From assembly GCF_029784155.1 (NCBI RefSeq), contig NC_073691.1, forward strand, positions 131,626,714 through 131,690,713: a DNA stretch of 64,000 nt, written 5' to 3'. The stretch's first letter is position 1. Every line of letters starts with the position of its first letter. Position numbers and translations under genes: made by a program. Source of the DNA: Uranotaenia lowii. Its lineage: Eukaryota > Arthropoda > Insecta > Diptera > Culicidae. Shown piece after piece: positions 1 to 14,200 of the stretch. Under the pieces are notes generated by a model that worked only from the letters and a program-made list of their open reading frames with translations, was not told the DNA's origin and made no database searches.

Positions 1-1135
1 CAGAATCAGAATTCAGAATCAGAATTCAGAATCAGAATTCAGAATCAGAATCAGAATTCAGAATCAGAATTCAGAATCAGAATTCAGAATCAGAACTCAG
101 AATCAGAATTCAGAATCAGAATTCAGAATCAGAATTCAGAATCAGAATTCAGAATCAGAATTCAGAATCAGAATTCAGAATCAGAATTCAGAATCAGAAT
201 TCAGAATCAGAATTCAGAATCAGAATTCAGAATCAGAATTCAGAATCAGAATTCAGAATCAGAATTCAGAATCAGAATTCAGAATCAGAATTCAGAATCA
301 GAATTCAGAATCAGAATTCAGAATCAGAATTCAGAATCAGAATTCAGAATCAGAATTCAGAATCAGAATTCAGAATCAGAATTCAGAATCAGAATTCAGA
401 ATCAGAATTCAGAATCAGAATTCAGAATCAGAATTCAGAATCAGAATTCAGAATCAGAATTCAGAATCAGAATTCAGAATCAGAATTCAGAATCAGAATT
501 CAGAATCAGAATTCAGAATCAGAATTCAGAATCAGAATTCAGAATCAGAATTCAGAATCAGAATTCAGAATCAGAATTCAGAATCAGAATTCAGAATCAG
601 AATTCAGAATCAGAATTCAGAATCAGAATTCAGAATCAGAATTCAGAATCAGAATTCAGAATCAGAATTCAGAATCAGAATTCAGAATCAGAATTCAGAA
701 TCAGAATTCAGAATCAGAATTCAGAATCAGAATTCAGAATCAGAATTCAGAATCAGAATTCGGAATCAGAATTCAGAATCAGAATTCAGAATCAGAATTC
801 AGAATCAGAATTCAGAATCAGAATTCAGAATCAGAATTCAGAATCAGAATTCAGAATCAGAATTCAGAATCAGAATTCAGAATCAGAGTTCAGAATCAGA
901 ATTCAGAATCAGAATTCAGAATCAGAATTCAGAATCAGGATTCAGAATCAGAATTCAGAATCAGAATTCAGAATCAGAATTCAGAATCAGAATTCAGAAT
1001 CAGAACTCAGAATCAGAATTCAGAATCAGAATTCAGAATCAGAATTCAGAATCAGAATTCAGAATCAGAATTCAGAATCAGAATTCGGTATCAGAATTCC
1101 GAATCGGGATCCAGGGTCAGAATTCAGAATTAGTA
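1..1135. repeat. 13-bp minisatellite array (CAGAATCAGAATT)n
   Basis: A head-to-tail array of CAGAATCAGAATT runs from the first base to about 1085 with very few substitutions, then decays through imperfect units to about 1135. It starts before the window, so its full length is unknown. Each unit junction makes an EcoRI site (GAATTC). Because 13 is not a multiple of 3 and the unit has no stop, all three + frames are open through the array; no ATG is present and it is not read as coding. It lies upstream of the first visible RhoGAP100F exon, so it is probably intronic. Confidence 0.97.
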
Positions 1136-1199
1136 TCAAAATCATACAAGATCAGAACTAAAAATCAGATCTCAAAATCTGAATTCTAAATATGTTTTT

Positions 1200-1425
1200 C
1201 TTTATTTTTATGGAGAGATTATTCACCATAATCAATGTTTGTTACCTTATATGTCGGCCTTATCGGTGAGAAGTTATGTTCTTTTTAGTATGGACATCTT
1301 AAAATTATGAAATTTTATAAACGGATTGAAAGTTAGAATATATGAAATATTCTGAAAATGATCGGGTAGAATTTTATTAGAAGCATTATCAAATTTTTGT
1401 TCGGTACGGCACAAGCGGAAACTTA
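1200..1425 (-). repeat. Truncated piece of the PIF/Harbinger element seen at 57 kb
   Basis: This stretch matches, in reverse orientation relative to the + strand, the sequence at about 56930-57065 that continues past the 3' end of the Harbinger transposase remnant. Shared blocks include TATCGGTGARAAG, a GAYATC block followed by ATTATGAAA, and TAGAATTT..AAGCATTATCA leading into CAAATTTTTGTTC. A second intronic copy lies at 5521-5715. It is noncoding here, and no terminal repeats were recognised. Confidence 0.6.
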
Positions 1426-2169
1426 CAGTGCGAGTTGTTGTAACGTTAAAATTTTTCTAAACTTGCAGCTTTAGGTTTTCTTAACATTTTACCAGTTTTG
1501 TTTAACGACATCATATATTTTTTTATCTAAAATATCTTTAAGGTTATTTATAGTTGTTGTATGTTAAATATTGTGTATAATCTTCTCAATTTCCTTCTTT
1601 TTTCTTAAATAAAACTCAGTTGAAAGTTATTTTGAAGTTTTGCAATAGCTGCACAAAGTGGACACCCAGAATTTAAATGTTTAAGAATTTTTTTCGAACT
1701 GAGAAATTCTCATTAAAGATCAATCTTAAACCATCCCCTTATTGTTATTTTCATTCACATTTCGTGTATCGTGTACAAATATGTCAACACGTGTTACGAC
1801 TAGTGACATCATTTCCAAAACCGAATGAAAATACCAAACGATCGTAAAAGAGAAGCTATCTGCAGTCATTTTTTTTCTGTTTTCATCCGGGGCCTAGGGA
1901 AAACAGGCATACTAATAGGGAAAAAAATCTCCCTCCGTTCCAGGTTATGTCGTTCGCCATTCGATAGGACATGGTAACATCTCGAGACATTTAGACGCGC
2001 CGCAAGCAGCAGCATCCAACAGTTGTGATTGGATTTTTTTCGTGGTTTCGTGTGTGTCTGTGTGTTTCTGTCTTTCTCAGTATTTGGAAATCAATTTCGC
2101 TGTACTCCTAAATTTATGCAGCTCCAACATAATGTTTTGTTTTTATGTTTTTACATTCTCGTTTTTCAG
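1426..2169. other. RhoGAP100F: Intron sequence upstream of first visible exon
   Basis: No recognisable gene or repeat. It ends in a pyrimidine-rich tract and CAG acceptor (about 2150-2169) before the first visible exon. The preceding RhoGAP100F exon, expected to end with a phase-0 codon, was not found in positions 1-2169 and probably lies upstream. Confidence 0.6.
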
Positions 2170-2292
2170 GCGGTGGAGCGGCGCGGCGAAATGATAGTAC
2201 GAATCCTGGAACCCCGCTGTATGGGCAGCCGCCAAGCCGTCGAGGCCGGCCAGAAGTTCCTCAATCGAGCGGATGCGCGCCATTCGGTGCAG
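2170..2292 (+). CDS. RhoGAP100F: RhoGAP100F exon (first in window)
   Basis: Follows TTTTTCAG and ends CAG|GTTAGT; exactly 41 codons, phase 0 at both ends. It encodes the conserved [20 protein letters not shown] segment just before the PDZ domain. The reading frame stays open a little upstream into intron by chance; the acceptor and fly homology fix the start. Confidence 0.93.
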
Positions 2293-5200
2293 GTTAGTAT
2301 TGCGCGGGGCCAATCGGTGGCTCCAGAGAATGGATTGTTTTTTTTTGTTTCTGATGATTTTTTTAATATTTTCAAAATTTTTTGAGAAAAAATATCGGAA
2401 ATAATTCTTTGTTTTCATGAAAATTATTGCTTGAAAAATTCAAACAGTAAAATGAATGTAAAGGTGGCTCCAGAGAGAACACCTGGAAAATCTAAATTCC
2501 AACATTTCTAGTAAACTAATATTTCAACTTTCTTCTCCTGTCATCTCCTCAGTTGGTGGAAATTGTGAAACGACCTGGCCAAACATTGGGTCTATACATT
2601 CGAGAAGGTAACGGTGCCGATCGATCGGACGGTGTCTTCATTTCGCGGATAGCGCTGGAATCTGCCGTTTACAACAGTGGCTGCTTGAGGGTAAGATCAT
2701 AATGAAAAACATTTTTTCATATTCCCATCAAGGGGGCATCAATAAATATGACGAAAGGTGTGAAAGCATCACTTATTCTGTAAAGTGTTTGGAGTTCTTC
2801 ATAAATGCTGGCAAATCTTTCATTTGATAACCTGTGAAAAACTATGCTTTTTCTGAGATTTTCGTCTTGCGTAGTTGATTCATCTCTTGATAGCAAAGAG
2901 AAAATACCCAAATACGATGCACTTTTTCAAATTAACACTTTTTTTCTGTCCCGACATTACAAACTAGAGTAATTTAGCCAGGCATTGTTGATTGTTTTTG
3001 TTGGTAATTTCACTGATTATAGCTCAAGCTTTTCTCGTAGCATCTTTTTGTAATTAGGGCAAAATTTGGTGCCCCCAATTAATACATCTGAGCAGCCCTG
3101 AAAATAAAGTTTCTGGTTAGCCAAGACCAAACTAAGAAGGCAATGTTTGGAGCAAACTTCATTTGCTTTTCGCAAAAGGTAATTCGTATAGCTCACCATT
3201 TCCATCATCATCGCAATCATCCCACCCTTAAAAATCAATCGTGTTGAATTACTTTCAAGTAAAGGGTCAAGTTTTATCAAGCAAGTTTTCAATACTTATG
3301 CAAATAAAATTTTCTACCAGTTATTCATAAAGTTGTTAATTTGAAAGATTTCGAACATTTTACGTTTCAACATGTTAACTCTTATTCGTACTTTTATTTT
3401 ATTTGCCTGACACTTTGTTTCTGGATTAGGATTATGATTTGAGAAAAAGGTGAATTTCATTTCTCTTAAAACGGCAAACATATCCAACATTGTGAATTGA
3501 ATAAACTTGAAACAAGAATTGATTCTGGATAATTTTATGTTCGCTTGTACGATATGCAATTCTATCGAAAATTAAATTGAAAGCATTTAAGAAATTACAA
3601 TGATAATGTTTTAATAAACTAATCAACTCCGAAGTTCACATTTGGCTGAACAAATGTTTTACGGGAGCTTCAGGTGATTCTTGCCACGTAAAAGCTACTT
3701 AGGAACTTCCATCGTCCTCTTGAAGGTTTAACGCGGTTAAACTATCGATAACGGAACTTCTATGCGCATTTAATGCAACTTCTGTCAAGAAGGTCGATAA
3801 CGTTCACTTTACACTTTCTAACGCAACCGTTAAGATACCTCCAGGTGTTTTAAAGAACCTTTATGGGAATTCTAAGCGACATGTCAAAAATGTCTGTCAA
3901 TTTCTTGTCGTGGTATTTGTTTTGTTTATATCAGGACTGATATTCACAAATGGAATTCATAATTTTTTCGAATTTTTCATATCAATGTTGGGATATTCGA
4001 ATAAATTTTTGATGATGAGAATTTTTGTTTTTATTTATTGAATGTATTGAAAGTCCTTTAAACGAAATAAGGTACACGCTCATCTCAAATGACATTAAGT
4101 TTAAATATTAATTATTACTGTGGCAATGAACTATTGCTTGATTGGTCGAGAGGCTGGTGAGTTTCATTGCAACCTATAGAGCAGCGGTTCAATTCTCTAG
4201 GCGTAAGTAGCTTTTTTAATAAAAACAATATAATTAAAATCAATGAGATAGACTATGTAGTCCAGCAACAAAGCAAGCTGTCATCTGGTTGTCAGAGCTA
4301 TCTGTCAACCGGATTTCTTTTCGGCGCGTAGAAGTTTTTTGACATTCTCTTAGAAGCTGAATAGCATTCTCTACAGCCACCTAATCGAACTTGAAAGTAG
4401 CTTTAAGAACTTAAATTGTGGGCTGACTAGCATTCTCTTCAGACACAAACGAGAGCTGATTAAGCTTCTACACAGTAAACGAAAATTACCGAGTTCGTGT
4501 AAATCGTTAAACTGTAAAAAAGAAACGAACATTGGTAAATGAAGAATCGATTTACCGATGTTCGTTTATTTTTTACCCAAAAAATTACCAAACAGTTTAA
4601 CGATTTACACATGTTAGGATTTCGGTAAAAAAATTACCGAACTCGGTAATTTTCGTTTACTGTGTATGAATCCTTTTCAAGGGAATTTTGGTTGCTTGGG
4701 TTATGTAATTCATTACAATGCCAATGCCTTTTAACTGATAGTGAAAAAAAAACGAAATTCAATTCAATTCAACCACTGTCTGCTCACCGCAGTTGAATTA
4801 AAGGGAATCTTTCGATTGCTTTGATTCAGTAGATTTTTTCCACCAAGTGGGCTCATAACACATAATATAATGGAATTCAATATCACTGAGAAAATCTGGT
4901 AACTTTTAAGAAAAATTTAAAAATTTGTCATTAGGTAATATAGTTTTAGGCGATAATTTTCTTTCCTAAGTTTTGCTTTTTTCATGAAAATGGTGCCATG
5001 TAAAAGAATGTAAATAAATTAAGATGTTGAATTCAAAATCAATATCACGAAATATACAAATTTGTACTAAAAATTCCAAACTAAGCTCTAAATCCAAGAT
5101 TCAGATCAAGAGATTTGCTTCAAAATTCAAATTCCGATCTCTTACTCATATTTAGAATCACAATTTACACATACACATACTTTGTAGAGATTGTGTTTTT

Positions 5201-8200
5201 ATTTATAGAGATTGGGTTTGAAATCTATGTTTCAAAACAAAAAATAACACTACTAAAACAAAAATCGGATAATTAATCGGACAATTTTTAAAACCTTTGA
5301 GTACTGCATATAAATGATTGTCCCGATTAAAATTGTAACATTTAATAACATATGAATTACAATGAAAACCTGAATTTTTCGTGTACTCAAACTCAATAAT
5401 ATTCACTCAATTTATTGACACAACACAGTCAGTCGAAAACTTGTCCGTACAGAGTCAATTTCGGTTATCTTTGAATTTCTCAGACCCTGGGATTCGAAAA
5501 GTTTTATTTAAGTTTTATGAAAGATGAATCACCGTAATTTATATTCGTAGATTTAAATTAACGGCCTGGCGGTGAAAAGTGATGTCCTTTTTAGTAGAAC
5601 CTCTAAAGATTATGAAATTTTTCTATATAGGTGGAAAGAAGGTTGAAATGAAAGATGTTGAAAATGAGCGGGTAGAATTTATTTAGAAGCATATCATTAC
5701 ATATCAAAGTTTTTTTTTAAGTTAAGCACTTATCCTTGATATTTTTTTTTTTTTTTTTATATATTTATTATAGACATTTTACCACGGTTGTGGCTTTCGT
5801 GTCTCACTTATCCTTGATGTTTTGCAGGATTTGAAAGTAACATTTGCATGAGTTTATCTGAACTTTTGAGTTTGTACTGAAAAATGATATGTTTTGTTCT
5901 GAAAAATCAAAAAGATTTTTTCTTCCATTGTGAAACCGAGCCTTCTAATATTTTTGTGTTAAATGCAAAAATCTGCAAAACCAATTTTCTGCTGAACATC
6001 TTTGTCCAGAGCAACAACTTTTATCCTTTAAGGCAAAAAAGTTGTGTCGTTAGATCAGGGTACCATTTTATGACAAGTCTCAATAGAAAATGATTTTCCT
6101 AAATTTCTGCTAATTGAATTTATTACTTTCAAATTAAAATTCATTACTTTGAAGAGACATCGGAAAACTGTTTTCTACATTTGAAAGCCTATAAATAGAG
6201 TTTTAAATAGCCTTTATTTTGTTTGTAGTTGGAGATTTTTTTTATGTTAATTAAAATGTAATTTTAATGTTTCAAAATATCTGTTTTTTAGAAGACTCAC
6301 AAACAAACACCTCTCCTGACAAAATGATAGCATTTAAAAGCAAATGGGTTGTTTTATTTGAAAGTTTTTTTTCCTTCGCATAGCTAAGTTAAAGTTTATG
6401 GTCATTCCGTAACAATTTTGTGATATCTAAAAAAAAAAACAACATTTTCTGTAAGAAACCCTGTATCGAACAAACGGCTAAATCCCTATCAAATGGTTAA
6501 GTTTGAGGAAAAAAAAGACCATGAGAACAGTGGAAGGACCTAGGGAATTGCATAAAAGTATAATTTCATTTGTTTTTAAGGCCAAAAAATATTGAGAAGT
6601 ATTTCTATTTTTTGCCCCTAAATGTATGCAGCAACATTGTGCATCTTTTGAGTATATTTGTTCTTTTATTTTTAGAAAACGTTGAAAAATTCAATTGAGT
6701 CCAAACAAAAAATTACTGTTATTAATATTTTAAGCCTACAGTGCTGAATGGCATCGAAACAATAATTTTGAATAAGTTGAGATAAGTAAAAACCATAGTG
6801 ATCAAAGTTACCCCGAAATATGAAATATGGTTTTGTAACAAACGTTTAGTTACAGCCACTAATATCGTTTACATATTCTGCTAGCAATGATTGTGCTTTA
6901 TACTCCTTACCTCAGACAGTATTTTAAAACTTTTGAGAGTTACAAAAAGCAGCCTCCTCCAAACTATTCAAAAATGAATAAAAAAAAGTGATCAATGTTC
7001 GCTCAGTTTACGGTACTTACTATTTTTTTTGCATTATGAACCTTGTTTGATTTGATTTAAACTGAGGTTGCCAGATTGCCCGGACTTTTTTTCGGATTTG
7101 CCTTGATATTAAACAAAAAAATTGGGCAAAATCCAAAGCCCGAATTTCACTGGAGAAGCCCACATTTAGTCCGAGTTTATTCTCATTCTCATTCTCAAAT
7201 CAAACTTAAAAAACAAAATGTGTTGTACAAATTTTCTATTTATTTGTCTCAATCATGTTTTAGCAGATTTAATAAAAATAATCATGAAGGGTTTTTTGAA
7301 AGCCTAAAATACAGTTTAAAATTTGCTGGTAAATTTTAACAAAAAATATTTTTGATAGAAAAAGTTTTAGGATTCAACAATTACATTTTCATTAGAACTG
7401 TTATCGGAATGCTGGTTTGAGATGAAACATTTGTCATCATTTTAGGTTTAAAAAAAGCTATATTCAAATTAACTACCGGTTAAAACCAAAGTTATTGGGG
7501 AAGGGACTTAAATTGTTCCTTAAAGTTTCTAGCTTAAGGTTTTTGTATGTGGTGAAGCTACCAGAGTAAGTCTGTTTTTTCAATTGACGACCATCATATT
7601 TGCTGAAGCATAACGGTAATGATGTTTTGTATTTTATTTCGTTTCACACAAATTTTTCTTTATTGATCCCGATTATGTACTTTTAAAGTTCAATCACAAA
7701 TTTTAATATTAGGCGGGTTCGAGAGGCAAATGATATCGTAATTTTGCTGCAAAGCTTGAACTAGTTATTTTTGCACTAGAGAACTTTCCAGTTGACATCA
7801 TTTGGAGAATATTTATTAAAATATTCTATTTCAGAAGATTACGAGGGAGCACGGTCTATATTCGAGTTTATCGAAAAATCAACTGATAAAACTAAAAGTG
7901 CATCAACTTTATCCATAAAGTAACCGATTAAATCGATTAAGATATTTGAAGTAATATGATAGAAGGGCATTTTTGTGTCTTGGTCGGAAAAAAAGTTCAC
8001 TCTTATTTTTAATTGTTTAAGATTATTTCATTTTAATCAATGCGATTTCAAAACCCTTTTTCGGATTTTTTTTTGTTTTCTGTCAGAAAGTCCGAAGAAA
8101 TTATTATCTGGAACAAGCCTTCGGAAAAACCCTTATAAGTCCATATGGTTGTGTAAGGTACTTGAAAAGTTCACTTCAGAACCTCCTGTAGGTGGGCCTT

Positions 8201-11200
8201 TTTACACCTATAAGTGTTTTTTAGATGTTTTAATGGGGTTTATTTAACTAAACGCTGTTTTATAACTAAGTTTTGCAGCGCTCTTCCAGTTTCTTATAAA
8301 ACTTAAATTGTTACTTGGGTTCTGTATCTCATTTGAAAGATTGAAAAATGTTAGCTGCAATTTTCTTTGATTTGTTTACAATTCTTGGGATGTTATGCTT
8401 AATTTGTGTTGTTTCTTTTATTTATTCAAAAAATCACCTCAACACGACAGCTCTAGTTACAGCGACAACAAGATTACACCATAAATTTCAATTCTTCGCC
8501 ACAATGTCTGTGGCAGGAGTTTTTTTTTCATTTCGGGAGCCTCAACTTGCTTATGGTGGGAAAACTGCCATTTTACTCCACCCAACAACCCCACCGAATT
8601 TTTCCGACTTGGTGCTTGGCTCGAATCAGTTGGCAAAGTTCCACCTTGTGTCTGGTGACACAATTATGGCCCTACTGCTCCTGGCCTGGGTGGGCTTGGC
8701 TCGACGGAGTTTAAGGAAAATGAGGTAGGACCATCTCGAGACCAAGTGGATAGTCTCTGGGTGATTAATCTTTCTGTAGTTTTTTTTTTCACTTCTATAT
8801 ATTTCGTGGCAGGAGGAGATCTCTTTTTAAAAGACTGAACATTCAGCCTATTTGCTGACGGGCATGAAACGGAATGACCGATAATGGTGATGGAGTGAAT
8901 TGTTCAGGTCCATTAAATTTTGAACTGTCGGTTATTTTCCGGGTGCTAACTGTTTAGTGGCTAGTGGAAGAGAGATGGATCTGATAAATTCGATGCCTGG
9001 TAGAAGTTCATAAAAATGTATAGATTTGATTGCTGCAGGATAGAGCATGACCGGTTAAGTACAATAAAAATTAATGGAAATCAGGTTTGCGTTCGAAGTT
9101 ATAAATGGAATGTTCGATATGATAAAAACAACGTATTCCTAAACTCAAGTAAGTATTCAGTCCTTGTTCGCAGCTTCCATGGCGATTTGGGCCAAACGTC
9201 CCTAAAAGCATGCCCCAAATGACTGCCTCTCATCAAATATTCATCACGGTAAAGACGACGACGGCAATCGTTATCGAGGCGGTAAATTGCACCTTCCTTC
9301 CAGATCTTTCGAAGGATTGCACAAAAAAAAATCCAACCAAGCTCCAAGCACTAATGAGAAAATGGTTTTGCTTTCCATCAGTCCACTTGTGTTAATTACT
9401 TTCATTCGCAAACTCGGACTTATCTAATTAGACTTTCATCTTCTCTTTTTTTCTGCTCTCTTTCTCTCTTTGCTTGCGAATTGAAATTTTACACCAATTC
9501 CAAACTCAACAGGTAGGAGATGAGATTCTGGCCGTCAACTTGGTTGATGTCACGCGGATGTCCCTGGATGATGTGGTGATTATCATGTCCATCCCCAGAC
9601 GGCTTGTGTTGGCGATACGACAGAGAAGAGGGGCAAGAGGTGCCAACTCTCCAGGGCCGCCTCAAATGTCACGACCGGAACAAAAACCACCCCCAGTTGT
9701 CGTCATTAAACGCGATCTACGAGATGACGATATGGACGATTCGGATCGAGGACCACGATCGAGATCTTCTCGAGAGCGTCGAACGGGTGACGGACGAGAA
9801 ATGACTGAATCTCGTTCTAGACTAGGGTTAGGCCTAAACAACTACAGCCCACAGAGCGAACAACTCGATATGTATTATGCTGGAGGTCGCCCAGGCCAGC
9901 CAGTAGAAACACCAAGCTGGGGTTATAAACCTCCTCCGCCTCCATCGGTCATTACTGAGCAACCCAAGGGAACTCACGGTTTCCAGACGTCACACTCGTA
10001 CTACCAAAATGCAGGCACACTCGAGTCACTCGCTGAAAAGGTACATTCATTCTACCCTGGAGCAAACCGTCGGATGTCGGCTGGAACCGGAGTCAGTATG
10101 TCTCAATCCCACCAACGGTTTCCACGTAGTGGATCTGACCAACACCTTCCACGGGTCGAATACGCAGACTATGCCTCCCTTGGACGACACACATTGCTAC
10201 GGTCTAGTTTGAAATCCGATCTGGTTCAGGCGGCTCCGATTGCAGGCGGCACTTTGGACCGATATGGACGCTACGCGCCGCCACAGTCACAACGCACACC
10301 AAAATACGGTCCATCTCCTCTGGGAGCAGCCACTGGATCACTTCAACGAAGATCTCGTCCGGCCGTTGATTACTCCAGTGATACCGAAGCTACAATCGGC
10401 CCAAGGCCTAGTTACTACTACTACAATCATCCCGCCATGCAAGCTAATACAATCGCACGAGGTAGCACACAAGCCCTCGGAGGTGGACCAGAATTCGCAA
10501 AGTTTAACTCACTGCCACGAGAACGACCGGGATCACGCATGGGACTTCGAAGTCGCATCGGAGATCGTATTCAGGACGAAACTGATGGTAATCTATCGGC
10601 ACCAGAGTACTCTCTGCCAATCCGGAGGGATCCTCGTCAAGATATACGGCAACGAATAACCGCCAGTCCATCGATATTTACCTCCGATGAGTACCGAGCA
10701 TGGTTACGGCGGGCTCCGAGTAGTTCGGCAATCTACGAACAGATGCGCGCATCTCGTGACATTCTCAACCAACAGCGAGCTCATCGATTCTCTTGCTCAG
10801 CAGAGAACATCCACGATGTTCTCAAAAACACGGAAAGCATCTACAGTAGTCGGACGGCTTTGGCTGGAACCGGGGGAACGCTGGATCGGCACAGTCTAGC
10901 GTCCGGAGGACCCCGCATGTCTTCACTGCCAGTAAGATCGATGTCTTCACAGCACATAGGTCCCTCTTCGATACGATCACCTAGCGTACGGCGGATGAGG
11001 CAGCTCCTGGAGCTCACTCAAGCAGCCGGAGGACCGGGTGGTATCCCAGGATCAGCGCTAGCAGCGCTCACCGGCCATCAGAGTCCGGCGCCCACTCCAA
11101 GCACAACACTCCCACGCACTCATCGGCAGCTGGACATCAACCCAGCCGAGTACACCAAATACAAACTCGACAAACCTGGTAAGTTACCTTTGTATGCTGA

Positions 11201-14200
11201 AGTATTTAGAGATCATCTTACAATAGATTGAGTCGACTTGGGATCATTTTCGAATTTCTCAAACCCTGGGGCCTAAAAAGCTTTGTTTTGGTTCAAAACT
11301 CATACATGATTTTTGGTAGAATTTCTAAGTTACGTTAACATGAGTAAATTTAAAATTTTAGGTTTTGTGTGGCAAAAAGGATATTTTGTATTTAAAAATC
11401 AACATCATTTTTGTTTCTTCCTTTTAATCGAGCTTGCTAATGACTTTTGTGTCAGTTTATAAATTCTCCAAGGGAAATTTTCGCTGAACAACTTGGTCGA
11501 AGGCCGTTACTTCGAGTCTTATTAGGCAGAAAAGTTATTATTTAGCTATTAAACAGGGGTATGTTTTTAGGCATTGTAAAAAATAAATTCAATTGACATC
11601 ATTGCTTATGCCTCACAAAGTATTGCATGAAAAGAAGTCATACTTACAGAGGTGCCAGGTCGTTTTGTCAAAAATCAGAACACCGCGAAGAAAAAAATCA
11701 GGATTTTTCAGGACACCAGTAAGTTGGTGAAAATTACATGCAATTCTGCTTAAATTGCATAACTAAAGGCGAAATATAGGTGCTGAAGACGCCTCGAATT
11801 ATGCAACTGAAGTGAGAATAACCTTGGCTGACCTGCAGTTTATATCGAAAAACGTCATTTATATATCATTAGAACCGAAGATTATCATTGCTTAAACTGG
11901 TTAAACTATTTTATTGAAGATTTGTTTGATGTTCTCATCATTTAACAATCAATTTAGTTATGAATAAGATATTTTTTAAAAAATCAGGACAAATCAGGAC
12001 ATTTTAAGGGCCATTTATAAAAAATCAGGACCATTCAAGCCTTTTCAAAAATCAGGACGGCCTCTCGAAAATCTGGACAAATCCTGAAAAATCAGGACAC
12101 CTGACATCCCTGGTCATACAGTACCCTATCAGTGATATCAACCTTCCAGATTTTTCCTGGATTTTCCAGACTTTTTGGACTTTTGCCACTCATTTTTTCA
12201 CGATTCCAGACTTCCAGACTTTTGACATTTCTTCCAGACAATTCCAGACTTTTGGCTTAGGACTTAAATTGTTCCAAAAATAATATGAAAATTCAAAATG
12301 GTCATGGTACGACCTGGCAGAAAATGATTAGAATTTATGAATTATGAATGCAGTGATGAAAGCTATGAATAGTGCAAATTCTTCAGGATCGGTTCCACAG
12401 AAGAAACAAAAATGATGTTGAATTTTCAGAACAAAACATTCAATTTTCACATACAAACCTGAAAGTTCGTATTTTCTCATGCAAACTTTTCTTAAAAATT
12501 CTGCAAAATATCATGAATGAGATTTGAACAAAAACGAAGCTTTTTAGACTTTTGAGAAATTATAAATAGACTCAGTCTAATCTTTACGTTTACAATTTAC
12601 GTTTTCTAAATCATATACCGTATTTATTAGATTCTTAGACAATTTAAATGAAAATATGCTTCACAGTTTAAAAAAATCCAAACATTTGGATAAACTCATT
12701 CAATTAAATTGAATGAGAAGAAACAGTCCGGAACTGATGTTCCAATTTTAAGAATTCCTAGGACATTAAAAAAATAAAAATGGAATTATACATTAGACTG
12801 AGTCAATTTGGGGTCATTTTTGAATTTCTCAAACCCTGGGGTCTTAAAACTTCATTTTGGTCCAAAACTCATCCATGATTTTTTGCAGAATGTTTAAGTA
12901 ACGGCTACATGAGTAAATTTGAACTTTTAGGTTTGTATGGGAAAATTGAATATTTTGTACTGAAAAATCAACATCATTTTTGTTTCTTCTGCGGAACCGA
13001 GCCTGCTAATGGTTTTCGTGCCAATTTATAAATTTCCTAAAGGAAATTTTCTGCTGAACAACTTTGTCGAATATCATAACTTCGCATATTTTTAGACAAA
13101 AAAGTTATTAGTTGTTTAACAGGTATATGTCTTTTTGCATTGATAAACAATAAATTTAATTGACACCACGCACTGCTTGGCGACAAAGTTGTTCAGCAGA
13201 AAATTTCCTTTAGGAAGTTATGGTTTTTTTGTGAAAAAATTCACAAAATGGATTTGGAGGCATTCATTTTGACTTTACGTGCAATGCATACGTCAGTTAT
13301 GCTGAAATGAAGTAGGTACTAAAAGACATACGCCCTCGTGACATTTAACTTCCAAATTATTCAGCGTGCATTGCGGATCTTGCCTGTGTTTCTAGATTGT
13401 TTTGATAAAAAAAAAACAATGTTCTATCAGGGGAACGTTTTTTTTCTCTCTCTCTCTATTCTAGTCGCGTTGCGGTTTTCAAAAAATTGAATTTTCTGAT
13501 GAGCTTTATATTGTTAAGTTTAATTTTCATTACATGGAAACAACATATTCAAGAACAACCAAAAAAATAGAATTTCCTCCGTACAAAATTTGCATATGAA
13601 ACTTCAATCCAAAACCCACTTACTCCATCTCTTTTAAAAGTTTTCAAAAAAATCATGCATTGATTTTGACCATAATGGAATTTATTATGAAAAAGACGTT
13701 TTATATTCGAAAAAAAAGTGTGAATTTGTCACACTCTCACTCATGTCTCTCGAACAAAAAATGAAAGTCATGCGTCTTATTAGCAACAAAAATAAGCATA
13801 CTAGTGCAGTAGTTAGCAACCTTTTCAGTCGGAGTAGCCAAAAACTACAAATTTTCAGAATGAAAAAGCCTTTTCATAGATAACGTTTTTTTTTTGTAAA
13901 CAGAATTAGGCATATTCTGTCTTGAACATAAATTTAGAAAATTTTTTTTTATAGCGTTTCAAAAAGGATTCTTTTTACTCTTAAATTTTCCTTTAAATTT
14001 CTTTACGTTTTTAAATAAAATACATGGATCAAATCTTCTAATCTGGTTTGATTTTAACAACCGCGTAGCGAAAGTAACACATATTAATCCAACTTGAATT
14101 TGAAGGTTTTATTATGGAAGCATTATTATCAGATAGTTTTATAACTGTTGTATAATGGTCAAGAAATATGCTTGGACTCTTTTTCAACCATTTGTGAAAA

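Noticed and set aside
1..1135. CRISPR array
   Set aside because: Contiguous 13-bp tandem units without spacers in an animal genome; a minisatellite.
8348..8728. 126-codon open frame with hydrophobic stretches in intron 2
   Set aside because: No family resemblance, no promoter or splice context, and AT-rich codon content like the surrounding intron; probably chance.
13807..13840. CAGTAGTTAGCAACC, like a hAT left end
   Set aside because: No matching right end or 8-bp duplication was found within several kilobases.
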